DNA of 64,000 bases, from positions 100,048-164,047 of the forward strand of contig NZ_FPJO01000018.1 in assembly GCF_900119365.1 (NCBI RefSeq). Direction: 5' to 3'. The notes beneath the pieces are model-generated. The model had not been told where the DNA came from. It did no database searches and saw nothing but the letters and a program-made list of their open reading frames with translations. The number at the start of each line of letters is the position of its first letter. Within the stretch, counting starts at the first letter, position 1. A program made the position numbers and the translations under genes. This document shows positions 17,431 through 26,533 of the stretch, one piece after another. The DNA comes from Streptomyces atratus. Lineage in GTDB: Bacteria > Actinomycetota > Actinomycetes > Streptomycetales > Streptomycetaceae.

Positions 17431-17844
17431 TCAGGCGCGGTCGGCGTCTTCGCCCGCCGTCTGCCGCGCGGCGACGCCCAGATGCTCACCGACCCTGTTG
17501 ACCAGCAGCGTCATCTCGTAGGCGACCTGGCCGACGTCCGCCTCGGCCTCGCTCAGCACGCACAGACAGCTGCCGTCCCCCGCCGCCGTCACAAAGAGCA
17601 GTGCCTCGTCGAATTCCACCATGGTCTGCCGGGCCTTCCCGGCCCGGAAGTGGCGTCCCGACCCACGGGCCAGGCTGTGCAGCCCGGACGAGACCGCTGC
17701 GAGATGCTCGGCGTCCTCACGGGCCAGACCCGTACTCGCCCCCGTCACCAGGCCGTCGTTCGACAGCACCAAGGCATGCCGTATGTGCTCGACCCTCTTC
17801 GTGAGGTCGTCAAGGAGCCAGTCGAGTCCCCTGTCCAGCGCCAT
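17431..17844 (-). CDS. Orphan Roadblock/LC7-domain protein
   Basis: 137 aa, the whole length being one Roadblock/LC7 domain (LDWLLDDLTKRVEHIRHALVLSNDGLVTGAS at the N-terminus, FVTAAGDGSCLCVLSEAEADVGQVAYEMTLLVNRV later). In actinomycetes these proteins are normally part of conservon (CVN) operons with a sensor kinase, a DUF742 protein and a GTPase of the MglA type. None of those partners flank it, so it is an orphan copy. Such proteins act as GTPase regulators or scaffolds. The start ATG at 17844 follows GGGGAGCGGGG-like purines. Confidence 0.85.
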   Translation of the reverse strand: MALDRGLDWLLDDLTKRVEHIRHALVLSNDGLVTGASTGLAREDAEHLAAVSSGLHSLARGSGRHFRAGKARQTMVEFDEALLFVTAAGDGSCLCVLSEAEADVGQVAYEMTLLVNRVGEHLGVAARQTAGEDADRA

Positions 17845-18024
17845 TTCCCCGCTCCTCCCCGCTCATGCGTTCCCCGTGCCCCGTTGCCGTAAGCCTTGCG
17901 CACACGTCACGCAGGGGCAAGCACTCCTCCGTCATGTGGCTTGGTCCGGACCCGTGGAAGGCCGACGCCTACACTGAGTACTCCGGGTGCGAGGAATCGA
18001 GCCACGCGGACAGGGAGAGCAAGA

Positions 18025-18390
18025 GTGTCGACAGCTGCCGACGGCGGTTTCGAGGATCCGCCCGCCGAGGTACTGGCCCAGGCCGCAGCGGCCTTCGGCC
18101 TGCTGGCGACGCCTGCGCGGCTGCACATCGTGTGGGCCCTGTCCCAGGGCGAGAGCGATGTGACCGGACTCGCGGACCGGGTGGGCGGCACGCTTCCCTC
18201 GGTCAGCCAGCACCTGACGAAACTCAAGCTGGCAGGTCTCGTACGGTCCCGCCGCGAAGGGCGCCGCCAGGTGTATCTGGTCGACGATCCCGATGTGGTC
18301 ACCGTCGTCCGGCTGATGGTCGGCCAGCTCGCGGAGCGCGCCGGACACGCCCCCGCACAACCCGCGCGCCTCCGTGGGCTCGGCGCCTGA
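18025..18390 (+). CDS. ArsR-family transcriptional regulator
   Basis: 121 aa winged-helix protein. The HTH reads LLATPARLHIVWALSQGESDVTGLADRVGGTLPSVSQHLTKLKLAGLVRSRREGRRQVY, typical of ArsR/SmtB. No CXC metal motif is present in the recognition helix, so metal sensing, if any, would use other sites. The GTG at 18025 follows AGGGAGAGC and begins at the conserved domain edge. It overlaps the start of the MgtA-type ATPase by 17 bp, so the two are co-transcribed and this protein most likely controls that pump. Confidence 0.87.
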   Translation: MSTAADGGFEDPPAEVLAQAAAAFGLLATPARLHIVWALSQGESDVTGLADRVGGTLPSVSQHLTKLKLAGLVRSRREGRRQVYLVDDPDVVTVVRLMVGQLAERAGHAPAQPARLRGLGA

Positions 18391-21109
18391 GAGCAGTGCC
18401 GCCGCAGGTCCCGGCAGCACCGACCCCGATGGCCCGCCCGCCGTCGTCGTGCCGATGGCGGGCGTGTCGGCCGCCCGGGCCTCCGCCCCCGATGACATGA
18501 CTGCCGCCTCCACGGTCTCCGCACCGACCTCCCTCCAGGTTCTCCGCTCGCTGGACAGCGGACCGCGCGGACTGCTGGAGGAGCAGGCCGGGGAACGGCT
18601 GACGCGGTTCGGCGAGAACACACTGCCGACCTGGCGTCCGGTCTCCTGGCCCCGCCGATTCCTGCGAAGTCTGCGTGACCCCTTCACCTCGGTGCTCCTG
18701 TGTCTGGGCCTGGTCTCGGCGGCGGTGGCGTCATGGGGCACGGCGTCCGTGACATCGGTGCTCGTGGTCGTCAGCTGTCTGCTGCGCTCGGCGGAGGAGC
18801 ACCGGGCGGACCGGTCCACGGCCGCACTGCGCGAGCTGGTATCGACCACCGCGACCGTACTGCGCCGGTCAGGACCGGATGCCGCGCCGCAGGCCCGTGA
18901 GCTGCCGGTCGGGGAGCTGGTGCCGGGCGATGTGATCCGGCTCGGTCCCGGTGATCTCGTACCCGCCGATCTGCGGCTGCTGCGGGCGAGCGGACTGACC
19001 GTTCATCAGTCGGCGCTCACCGGCGAGTCCGCACCGGTCCCCAAGCACCCCGTCGACACTCCGTCACGGCCCCGCGCCGCCGATACCGCGTGCAACGAAC
19101 AGGAAGGGCTGTTCGCCCGGCCGGAGCTGTGCTTCCAGGGCAGCAGCGTGGCGTCCGGCAGCGGTACGGCGGTGGTGACGGCGACGGGTGCCGAGACCAG
19201 GTTCGCCGCCGCGTACGACGGTTCGGCGCGCCGACGCGGCGCGAGCGCCTTCGACCGTTCGGTCCACGGGATCTCCTGGACCCTGATCCGCTTCATGCTG
19301 CTCACCCCACCCCTGGTGCTCATGGCCAACGCCGCGCTGCGCGGCCGGGGGCTGGAGACGCTGCCGTTCGCCGTCGCGGTGGCCGTCGGGCTGACTCCGG
19401 AGATGCTGCCGGTGATCGTCACGACGGTGCTGGCCAGGGGCGCTTCGCTGCTCGCCAGGAACCACGGGGTCATCGTCAAGCGACTGCCCGCGCTGCACGA
19501 CCTCGGTGCGATCGATGTGCTGTGCGTGGACAAGACCGGAACCCTCACCCAGGACCGGCCGGTCGTCGAGCGTTCGCTGGACGCGTCGGGCCGGTCCGGT
19601 CCCGAGGCACTCCGCTGGGCCGCGGTCAACGCCCTGTGCACGCTGGAGCTCGCCGATCTGCCCGCCCCCGACGCACTCGACGAGGCGGTCCTGGACGCGG
19701 CCGACGAGCGGGAGGAGACGCACTCCGCGTACGACGGCGTCGCCGTGATGCCATTCGATCCGGTGCGCCGCATCGCCACCGCGGTCGTCCGCCGTCCCGG
19801 GCGGCTCGGCGTCCATACGCTCGTGACCAAGGGAGCGGTCGACGCGGTGCTCGCACGGTGCGCGCTGGACGAGGCCGAACGGATTCGGCTGAACGCCCTC
19901 GCCGCCCGGGAGACCGCGAGCGGTCTGCGACTGCTCGCCGTGGCCCGTACCGAACAGCCGGCCCGGCCGCGTGCGTACACCGAGGCCGACGAAAGGGGGC
20001 TGACGTTCCTCGGTTTCGTCGCACTGCGGGACGCACTCACACCGAGCGCGGCCGATGCGCTGGGCGCTTTGAAGGACCGGGGCATCGCCGTCAAGGTCCT
20101 CACCGGGGACGATCCGGGCACCGTCGCCCGTGCCTGCCGGGACCTCGGCCTAGATCCGGGCGAGGTCATGCCGGCGGAGCGGATCGACGCAATGTCGGAC
20201 GGGGTGCTGGCGGAGGCCGCCGACCGGGTCACGGTCTTCGCCCACTGCACGCCGGAACACAAGGCACGGATCGTCTCCGCGCTGCGCACCGCAGGTCGGA
20301 CCACCGGGTTCCTCGGTGACGGGGTCAACGATCTGCCCGCGATGCACGCGGCGGACATCGGCATCTGCCCGCGCAACGCGGTCGACGTGGCGCGGGAGAC
20401 CGCGGACGTGGTGCTCGCCGAGAAGGACCTGGCCGCCATCGATGATGCGATCACCGCGGGCCGGCACTGCAGCGGGAACATCGCCACGTATCTGCGGATC
20501 ACGCTCTCCTCGAACCTCGGCAACGTCATCGCGATGCTCGCGGCGGGACTCATGCTGCCGTTCCTGCCGATGCTTCCGGCGCAGGTCCTGGTGCAGAACC
20601 TCTGCTTCGACGTGGCGCAGTTGGCCTTCGCCTTCGACCGGCCCGCGTGCGAGGTGCTGCGCTGGCCGACGGTGCTGCGCCCGCGCGACTTCCTCCGCTT
20701 CATCACGGGCTTCGGCGTGCTGAACGCCACCGCCGACCTGGCGACGTTCGCCGTACTGGCCTTCGCCCTGCACGGTTCTGCGACATCGGGCGGGCAGGAG
20801 GCCTTCCACTCCGGATGGTTCACCGAGAACCTGCTCACCCAGGCCCTGGTGATGCTGCTCCTCCGCACCGGCGGAGACCTCGTCGGCGGACGTGTTGCCG
20901 GTGGTCGCAGCGGCGGCCCGTTGCGGGTGGCCGCGTGCGGTCTCGCGGTGGCCGGCCTGCTGCTGCCGCTCACCCCGGTCGGCGGGTTGCTGGGCATGAG
21001 CGCGCTGCCACCGCTCTATTACCTGTTGCTGGCGACGGTACTGGCCCTGTACGCATACGGCTTGCGGGCGGCCCGCACCTGCTACGAGCAGAAGTGGAGC
21101 CACTCGTGA
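18374..21109 (+). CDS. mgtA: MgtA-type magnesium-translocating P-type ATPase
   Basis: 911 aa, the usual size of P-IIIB ATPases. The hallmark TM4 segment is VGLTPEMLPVIVTTVLARGASLLARNHGVIVKRL (about 338-370), followed by the phosphorylation motif CVDKTGTLT near 385. The actuator TGES is present as LTGESAPVP. The hinge motif is FLGDGVNDLPAMHAADIGI, with NDLPA where most pumps have ND(A/S)PA. About ten membrane segments are visible. It would import Mg2+ at the cell membrane. It overlaps the ArsR gene and, by 4 bp, a GNAT gene. The ~45-residue Ala/Ser-rich N-terminus is atypical, so a start further in is possible. Confidence 0.88.
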   Translation: MGSAPESSAAAGPGSTDPDGPPAVVVPMAGVSAARASAPDDMTAASTVSAPTSLQVLRSLDSGPRGLLEEQAGERLTRFGENTLPTWRPVSWPRRFLRSLRDPFTSVLLCLGLVSAAVASWGTASVTSVLVVVSCLLRSAEEHRADRSTAALRELVSTTATVLRRSGPDAAPQARELPVGELVPGDVIRLGPGDLVPADLRLLRASGLTVHQSALTGESAPVPKHPVDTPSRPRAADTACNEQEGLFARPELCFQGSSVASGSGTAVVTATGAETRFAAAYDGSARRRGASAFDRSVHGISWTLIRFMLLTPPLVLMANAALRGRGLETLPFAVAVAVGLTPEMLPVIVTTVLARGASLLARNHGVIVKRLPALHDLGAIDVLCVDKTGTLTQDRPVVERSLDASGRSGPEALRWAAVNALCTLELADLPAPDALDEAVLDAADEREETHSAYDGVAVMPFDPVRRIATAVVRRPGRLGVHTLVTKGAVDAVLARCALDEAERIRLNALAARETASGLRLLAVARTEQPARPRAYTEADERGLTFLGFVALRDALTPSAADALGALKDRGIAVKVLTGDDPGTVARACRDLGLDPGEVMPAERIDAMSDGVLAEAADRVTVFAHCTPEHKARIVSALRTAGRTTGFLGDGVNDLPAMHAADIGICPRNAVDVARETADVVLAEKDLAAIDDAITAGRHCSGNIATYLRITLSSNLGNVIAMLAAGLMLPFLPMLPAQVLVQNLCFDVAQLAFAFDRPACEVLRWPTVLRPRDFLRFITGFGVLNATADLATFAVLAFALHGSATSGGQEAFHSGWFTENLLTQALVMLLLRTGGDLVGGRVAGGRSGGPLRVAACGLAVAGLLLPLTPVGGLLGMSALPPLYYLLLATVLALYAYGLRAARTCYEQKWSHS

Positions 21110-21654
21110 TCCCGTCGCGCCTCCACCGTCCGGAGTCCGGCCCGAGTACCGGCGCCGGTGACGGGCAGTTGGTGCGTGCCCGCCGTGCCACGCCCGACGA
21201 CGTACCCGCGTTGGTACGGCTGCGGGGGCTGATGATGGCCGAGATGGGGGTGGAGACGGGCGGCCCCGATGCGCCGTGGCGGGCGGCCTCCGCCCAGTGG
21301 TTCACCGAGCGGCTGCGCCACCCCGGCCCGTTCGCCGCGTTCCTGGTCGACGATCCCACGCTCGGCGTCGTCTCCAGTGCGGTCGGGACCTGCGACGCGC
21401 ATGCCCCCGGCCCGGCGAACCTGAGCGGACTGCAGGGGCACGTCTCCAACGTCAGCACCGACCCCCGCCGGCGCCGTCTCGGTCATGCCCGGTTCTGCCT
21501 CGACGCCCTGCTCGGCTGGTTCCGCGAGGAGGCCGGGGTCACGGTGGTGAATCTGAACGCCACCGAGGACGGGGCCGCGTTGTACGAGTCGTACGGCTTC
21601 GCGGCGCCCCGTCACCCGGCGCTGCAGCTCCGGACCGTCGGGACGCCGAACTGA
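21106..21654 (+). CDS. GNAT-family N-acetyltransferase
   Basis: 182 aa. GTG overlaps the ATPase stop (GTGA), so it is translationally coupled. The GNAT fold is recognised by LVRARRATPDDVPALVRLRGLM at the N-terminus. Motif A is degenerate but in place (VSTDPRRRRLGHARFCLDALLGWF, RRxxLG). The terminal NLNATEDGAALYESYGFA is the usual motif B. The substrate is unknown; the coupling to a Mg2+ pump has no obvious biochemical link. Confidence 0.82.
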   Translation: MIPSRLHRPESGPSTGAGDGQLVRARRATPDDVPALVRLRGLMMAEMGVETGGPDAPWRAASAQWFTERLRHPGPFAAFLVDDPTLGVVSSAVGTCDAHAPGPANLSGLQGHVSNVSTDPRRRRLGHARFCLDALLGWFREEAGVTVVNLNATEDGAALYESYGFAAPRHPALQLRTVGTPN

Positions 21655-21682
21655 GAGCCGTTCCCCCGGCCCCGGTGGCCGG

Positions 21683-23212
21683 TCAGCCGTACGAGAGGTC
21701 CGCGCACGGGTCGTCGTCGGCCGACCGGGCCTCGTCGGCGACGGTGGACGGAACGGTGGAGGGGGTCGATGTCTCGGGTTCGGCCGACGGGTTCTGCGCG
21801 TAGGAACTGCCCAGGATCACCTGTATCCCGGCCGTGCCGGACGCCACCGTTCGTGCCCCGGCGAAGAGCCGGGCGGTGGTCTCCGCCTCGTCCCGCAGTC
21901 CCGGCCCGTATTCGATGACGGTCGAGGTGTGGTCCTGGCGGCTCGCCGTGGCCGTGGTGGTGACGGTGAAGTCCCGGGAGCGCAGGAGTTCGGCGGCCTG
22001 GGCGGCGAGCCCCCTGACCGTGGTCCCGTTGTAGACGGCGATCGTGATTCCCTCGCCGGAGACCGGCACGTCCGCCGTGGGTGACGCCGGGCCGCCGTCC
22101 TTCCCTTCGCCCTTGTCCGAGGACTTGCCCGATCGCTTGCCACTGGCGTCCTTGCCGTCGACCGTACGGTCGGCCTTCAGCGAGGCCCAGAGCGCGTCGG
22201 CGTCCGGCTCGACGATCGCCACGCGTGGGCCCTCGTAACGCCAGGGGACGGTGACGAACTTGGTGTTGTGCAGGTCGATCTTCTTCATCGACATGGCGAA
22301 CGACAGCAGCCGGTCGGCCGATCCGAGTCCGGGGTCGACGGTCATCGCGTCCGTGGCCGCATTGGCCAGCGGCAGCAGCGTGGTGGGGTTCAACCCCTGG
22401 GACTTGACCTTCTTGATGAGGGCGGCGACGAAGGCCTGCTGCCGCTTGATACGCCCTATGTCCGATCCGTCCCCGATGCCGTGCCGCAGCCGGACATAGT
22501 CGAGCGCCCGCTGCCCGGAGACGGTCTGCGGGCCCTTCGCGAAGATCATGGCCCCTCGGGTGAGCCGCTTCGGGCTGAGGTCGCGCTGATAGATGTCCTG
22601 GGGCAGACACACCGGTACGCCGCCGACGGCCGAGGTCAGTGCGGAGAAACCGGCGAAGTCGATGACGACGGTGTGGTCCACGCGCAGGCCGGTGAGATGC
22701 TCGACGGTGTTCTGGGTGCAGGCCGGGTTTCCCTCGGCGGTCTCCCCCACCGAGAACGCCCCGTTGAACATCACGTCGTGCTGCGGCGCCGTCCACTTGC
22801 CGTCGGGCCCCTTGCAGGCCGGGATGTCGACCAGCGCGTCACGCGGAATCGACACGGCGACGGCGTGCTCGTGGTCTCCGTACACATGGAGGAGGAACGC
22901 GGTGTCGGAACGCCCCACCGCGCCCGTGCCGCCGCCGAGTTTACTGTTGTCGCCCGAGCGTGAGTCCGATCCGATGACCAGGACGTTCTGCCCCTGCGAG
23001 GAACCGGGCGGCCGGTCGCCGGAGATCCCGTCCGCGCTGAAGGTGTCGATGCTGCCGCCGAGTTTGAGGTAACCCCACCCGACGCCGGCGACCAGCAGAA
23101 CGAGGAACGACAGCCCGAACATGGCGGCCCGCCGCAGGCGGACGCCCCCTCCCCTGCCTGCTCCCGCTGTGCGACTTCCCGTCATCGGCCACCCCGTCCG
23201 TCCGTTTTCCAT
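21683..23212 (-). CDS. LytR-CpsA-Psr (LCP) family protein
   Basis: 509 aa. A short cytoplasmic N-terminus is followed by one membrane helix (about 31-50) and the LCP domain outside the cell: VLVIGSDSRSGDN, GRSDTAFLLHVYGDH, VSIPRDALVDIP with the conserved Arg and Asp residues, and YVRLRHGIGDGSDIGRIKRQQAF. A LytR_C domain (ITIAVYNGTTVRGLAAQAAELLRS) lies at about 400-470. LCP enzymes transfer undecaprenyl-linked glycopolymers to peptidoglycan. Starts at 23212 or 23185 are both possible; neither has a strong ribosome-binding site. It is divergent from tatA. Which glycopolymer it handles cannot be read. Confidence 0.92.
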   Translation of the reverse strand: MENGRTGWPMTGSRTAGAGRGGGVRLRRAAMFGLSFLVLLVAGVGWGYLKLGGSIDTFSADGISGDRPPGSSQGQNVLVIGSDSRSGDNSKLGGGTGAVGRSDTAFLLHVYGDHEHAVAVSIPRDALVDIPACKGPDGKWTAPQHDVMFNGAFSVGETAEGNPACTQNTVEHLTGLRVDHTVVIDFAGFSALTSAVGGVPVCLPQDIYQRDLSPKRLTRGAMIFAKGPQTVSGQRALDYVRLRHGIGDGSDIGRIKRQQAFVAALIKKVKSQGLNPTTLLPLANAATDAMTVDPGLGSADRLLSFAMSMKKIDLHNTKFVTVPWRYEGPRVAIVEPDADALWASLKADRTVDGKDASGKRSGKSSDKGEGKDGGPASPTADVPVSGEGITIAVYNGTTVRGLAAQAAELLRSRDFTVTTTATASRQDHTSTVIEYGPGLRDEAETTARLFAGARTVASGTAGIQVILGSSYAQNPSAEPETSTPSTVPSTVADEARSADDDPCADLSYG

Positions 23213-23377
23213 GGGGGAAGACGTGTTCCGTCACCCCATGGTTGTACAGTTGCGCAATGTAGCAAGTATTGATGTTCGAGTGGATCATCGGACCTGCCCA
23301 TAGTCAGCCTGACGCACCATTCGCGAACTCCGAGCGGAAAATCCGGCCAAAGCACCGAAAGGAAGGGCGGGACACAC

Positions 23378-23566
23378 ATGTTGCGCAACGGTCTCGAACC
23401 CTGGCACCTGTTGATCCTGGCGATCGTGGTAATCGCACTGTTCGGCTCGAAGAAACTGCCGGACACGGCCCGAGCCCTGGGCAAATCCATGCGGATCCTG
23501 AAGAGTGAGGCGAAGGCCATGAAGGAGACCGATGCGCAGAAGCCCCGTACCGACCCACACACCTAG
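23378..23566 (+). CDS. tatA: Twin-arginine translocase subunit TatA
   Basis: 62 aa. The N-terminal helix LEPWHLLILAIVVIALFGSKKLPD followed by an amphipathic helix (ARALGKSMRILKSEAKAM) is the TatA/E signature (FGxKKLP). GAAAGGAAGGGCGG lies ahead of the ATG. TatA oligomers form the pore for folded Tat substrates at the membrane. It stands alone with no tatB or tatC nearby; Streptomyces often carry additional single tatA copies. Regulation is not visible. Confidence 0.92.
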   Translation: MLRNGLEPWHLLILAIVVIALFGSKKLPDTARALGKSMRILKSEAKAMKETDAQKPRTDPHT

Positions 23567-23725
23567 GGCCCCGGCCCACCAACGTACGGCACGCCTAACG
23601 GACGTTCACTTCAAGGCTTGCGCAAGCATGGGAACCATGGTCACGACGCCGTCGTTGGCCTGGTGACGGCCGAAGCGGCGCCGTTCACCGAATCGCTGGA
23701 CCACTGGATCAATGGAGGATGTTTC

Positions 23726-24301
23726 ATGGGTGTGACCCTGGCCAAGGGCGGCAACGTCTCCTTGTCGAAGGAGGCACCCGGCCTGACCGCAGTGACGGTC
23801 GGCCTGGGCTGGGACGTACGGACGACGACGGGCGCGGACCACGACCTGGACGCGAGCGCGCTGCTGTGCTCGGACGCGGGCAAGGTCCTCTCCGACCTGC
23901 ACTTCGTCTTCTACAACAACCTCACGAGCCCGGACGGTTCGGTTCAGCACACCGGCGACAACCTGACCGGTGAGGGCGAAGGCGACGACGAGTCCATCAA
24001 TGTGGACCTGTCGGCGGTCCCGGCGGATGTGGCCAAGATCGTTTTCCCCGTCTCCATTCACGACGCACAGAGCCGCGGGCAGAGCTTCGGCCAGGTCCGC
24101 AACGCGTTCATCCGCGTGGTGAACCGTGCCAACAACGTCGAGCTGGCCCGATACGACCTCAGTGAGGACGCCTCGACGGAGACCGCCATGGTCTTCGGCG
24201 AGCTGTACCGGCACGGTGCGGAGTGGAAGTTCCGCGCGGTCGGCCAGGGTTACGCCTCGGGCCTGGCCGGAATCGCGTCCGACTACGGCGTGAACGTCTG
24301 A
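23726..24301 (+). CDS. terD: TerD-family calcium-binding stress protein
   Basis: 191 aa, exactly the normal TerD length. The N-terminus MGVTLAKGGNVSLSKEAPGL and the motif DLDASALL, with the acidic calcium sites (GEGDDESINVDL), mark the family. Members are cytosolic Ca2+-binding proteins linked to tellurite and general stress resistance; Streptomyces carry many copies. GGAGG sits 7 nt before the ATG. A strong hairpin terminator follows 23 bp after the stop, so it is a single-gene unit. Confidence 0.93.
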   Translation: MGVTLAKGGNVSLSKEAPGLTAVTVGLGWDVRTTTGADHDLDASALLCSDAGKVLSDLHFVFYNNLTSPDGSVQHTGDNLTGEGEGDDESINVDLSAVPADVAKIVFPVSIHDAQSRGQSFGQVRNAFIRVVNRANNVELARYDLSEDASTETAMVFGELYRHGAEWKFRAVGQGYASGLAGIASDYGVNV

Positions 24302-24324
24302 CGGGAATTCCCCACGCGCAACTG

Positions 24325-24378
24325 GCGCGGGCCCCGACTCCCGCTCCGAAGGAACGGAGGGGGAGTCGGGGCCCGCGC
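24325..24378 (+). terminator. Strong hairpin terminator after terD
   Basis: Inverted repeat with 24-bp arms (24325-24348 and 24355-24378), one mismatch and a 6-nt AAGGAA loop. It is very GC-rich and without a clear T-run, as is usual in Streptomyces. Confidence 0.9.
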
Positions 24379-24489
24379 GGGCCGGGCGGATTTCGCGGAC
24401 ACGCCTTGGAGTGCCCGCGAGCCGTTGATCGCCTCGTGGTGCCCAACAGCGAGCCTGCTGACCGGTGCTTCGTGCGGGATCATGTCCGC

Positions 24490-25089
24490 ATGGCCGACGA
24501 CCACACGCATGTCCAGGACTTCTTCACAGCGCGCGCGGCGGACTGGGACACCCGCTTCCCCGACGACGGACCCGCCTACGAAGCCGCCGCGGACTCTCTC
24601 TCGCTGCGCCCGGGGGACACGGTGCTCGACGCCGGCTGCGGTACGGGGCGGGCGCTTCCCGCGCTGCGGGCGGCCGTCGGTCCGCAGGGCGCGGTCCTGG
24701 GTCTGGACCTGACACCGGCGATGCTGGAGGCTGCGGTACGGGCGGGGCGTGACCGCGAGGGGACGCTGCTCCTCGCCGATGTCGCCCGGCTGCCCCTGCG
24801 GTCGCGGGTGCTCGACGCGGTCTTCGCGGCCGGGCTGATCTCCCATCTGTCGCACCCCGGTCCCGACCTGGCGGAGCTGGCACGGGTGGTCCGGCCTGGC
24901 GGACGGCTGGTGCTCTTCCACCCCATCGGGCGGGCCGCCCTGGCAGCCCGCCACGGCCGCCGGATCACCGACGACGATCTGCGGGCAGAGGACAACCTCC
25001 GCCCATTGCTGGCACGTTCGGGCTGGCGGCTCGATGCGTACACCGATGAGGACGACCGCTTGCTCGCCCTTGCCGTACGTACGTCCTGA
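24490..25089 (+). CDS. Class I SAM-dependent methyltransferase
   Basis: 199 aa. Motif I is DTVLDAGCGTGRALPAL (about 38-54). Motif II/post-I is VLGLDLTPAMLEAA, and LARVVRPGGRLVLFHPIG marks the strand-5 region. The N-terminus HVQDFFTARAADWDTRFPDDGPAYE is typical of small Methyltransf_11 or _25 enzymes. The ATG at 24490 matches the family start, though no strong ribosome-binding site is seen. The methyl acceptor is unknown. It converges with the MpaB-type gene. Confidence 0.83.
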   Translation: MADDHTHVQDFFTARAADWDTRFPDDGPAYEAAADSLSLRPGDTVLDAGCGTGRALPALRAAVGPQGAVLGLDLTPAMLEAAVRAGRDREGTLLLADVARLPLRSRVLDAVFAAGLISHLSHPGPDLAELARVVRPGGRLVLFHPIGRAALAARHGRRITDDDLRAEDNLRPLLARSGWRLDAYTDEDDRLLALAVRTS

Positions 25090-25113
25090 CCCGCCCGCCC
25101 CGCGCCTTCGTGC

Positions 25114-26016
25114 TCACTCCACCGGCGTCCCGGGGCGCCGGTGGTGCGGGACCGGACAACCGCGGACGCCCGGGACCGGGAACGTCCCCAGCGCGGAGAC
25201 CTCGTAGCCATCCGGATATCCCTTGATCTCCGGGTTCTGCCGGGCGTAGTGCGGGGTGGAACGCGGCGGCAGGAGCCGCACCGCCCGCGCCCTCAGCCGC
25301 AGAGCGCCGTGCGTGAAACCGCGGGCCACCGGGCCGGGACGTTCATACCGGAAGGCCCGCAGCAGGGAATCGTCGAGCAGCGCGAGGGCGACCTTGCGCG
25401 CGACGGGGGCCAGGGGGCCCGGATACCAGGAGCCCATCAGGTCCAGGGTGGCGTCGGAGACGCGGCGTCCTCCTTCGTCCCAGCCGAAGTGCTCGGCCTC
25501 GTAGGTGTCGAGGGTCCGCTCGAAGTCCTCGTACGTCCGCGGCAGTTCCTTGATGCCCATGTGCGCGCCCAGGGTCCGGTAGTAGGCGGCGCAGGCCCGC
25601 AGTTCGTGGTCGGAGAGCCGGCGCCAGCCGTAGCTGTCGAGCCAACGCTTCGGGGTGACGACGAAGGTGCACAGGACATAGCGCATGTCGTCATTGGTGA
25701 TGTCGTAGCTGCGGTGCATCTGGTTGATCCGGCGCAGGGCCGTACACCCGGAGTCGCTGTCGAAGCCGTGCTCCAGGACCGTGTCGAGGAGCAGTGCGGT
25801 GTCGTCGTAGCGCTTCTGAGAACGATCCGTCAGTTCGGCGGTCTGTGCGAGGAGCCGGCCGATGCCGGGAACGGCATAGGTGCGGTAGAGGGCCAGTTCA
25901 AGAGCGCGGGTGATGTCCCAGGGGAACTCGTAGGTGGCCGTGATCCGGTAGATTCGAAGGAAGTCCCGCTCCGGATCGAGGCGCTGAATCTCCTTCAGCC
26001 GGTCGTACCGCTTCAC
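25114..26016 (-). CDS. Oxygenase MpaB-family (DUF2236) protein
   Basis: 300 aa. GTG at 26016 with AAAGGGGGGCGAG upstream gives the natural start VKRYDRLKEIQRLDPERDFLRIYRI. The family core is seen as LYRTYAVPGIGRLLAQTAELTDRSQKRYDDT, the acidic/histidine helices (LRRINQMHRSYDITNDDMRYVLCTF) and the C-terminal RLLPPRSTPHYAR. MpaB-type proteins are haem-dependent oxygenases or latex-clearing-like proteins; the histidines of RINQMHRSY are the likely haem contacts. It has no signal peptide. Its substrate is unknown. Confidence 0.8.
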   Translation of the reverse strand: MKRYDRLKEIQRLDPERDFLRIYRITATYEFPWDITRALELALYRTYAVPGIGRLLAQTAELTDRSQKRYDDTALLLDTVLEHGFDSDSGCTALRRINQMHRSYDITNDDMRYVLCTFVVTPKRWLDSYGWRRLSDHELRACAAYYRTLGAHMGIKELPRTYEDFERTLDTYEAEHFGWDEGGRRVSDATLDLMGSWYPGPLAPVARKVALALLDDSLLRAFRYERPGPVARGFTHGALRLRARAVRLLPPRSTPHYARQNPEIKGYPDGYEVSALGTFPVPGVRGCPVPHHRRPGTPVE

Positions 26017-26128
26017 CGCACTCGCCCCCCTTTGTATCGGCCGAAGGTCCAACTCTACGTCGGCGGGGAACACCACAAGTAGGTACCGGCACGTCACACA
26101 CCCACAGCTTCTCGGGAAGGCGGTCCCC

Positions 26129-26437
26129 GTGATCGACATAATCGGCAGCCTGCGTAAGGCTGTCATCCCCGACCGCAAGGGGGACCGGTCCGCGGCGCCC
26201 TCCAAGGAGGACCGGCGCAAGCAGCACAACCTCTTCGAGGCGGCCGCCACCTTCGTCTCGGCGTCCGTGGAGGAGGATCAGGCGCGGATCGACGAGGCGA
26301 GCGGCTGGGTGTCTCCCGAGGCACTCTCCTTCGGCGTCAGTGAGCTGGCCTGCCGGGCCGTCATCGCGCTGGCCCGCGAGCGCGGCGAGTCGCCGCAGAC
26401 AGTGGCCCGTACGCTGCTCGGTCTCCCCGCCGATTGA
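26129..26437 (+). CDS. Hypothetical protein (102 aa)
   Basis: A GTG start with GGGAAGG about 9 nt upstream. The protein is charged and helical, with no Cys and no membrane segment (IGSLRKAVIPDRKGD, then FEAAATFVSASVEEDQARIDEASGW and SFGVSELACRAVIALARERGESPQTVARTLLGLP). It is divergent from the MpaB-type gene. The C-terminal half could be a small helical bundle. I do not recognise a named family. Confidence 0.6.
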   Translation: MIDIIGSLRKAVIPDRKGDRSAAPSKEDRRKQHNLFEAAATFVSASVEEDQARIDEASGWVSPEALSFGVSELACRAVIALARERGESPQTVARTLLGLPAD

Positions 26438-26533
26438 GCAGTGCCGTCCGCCGTCCCAGGGCGCTGATGTCTTCCCTTGTCAGGGCCTCGACGAGTGGGT
26501 TACTCACTCGTTAAGGTGCGCCGACGGAAAACG

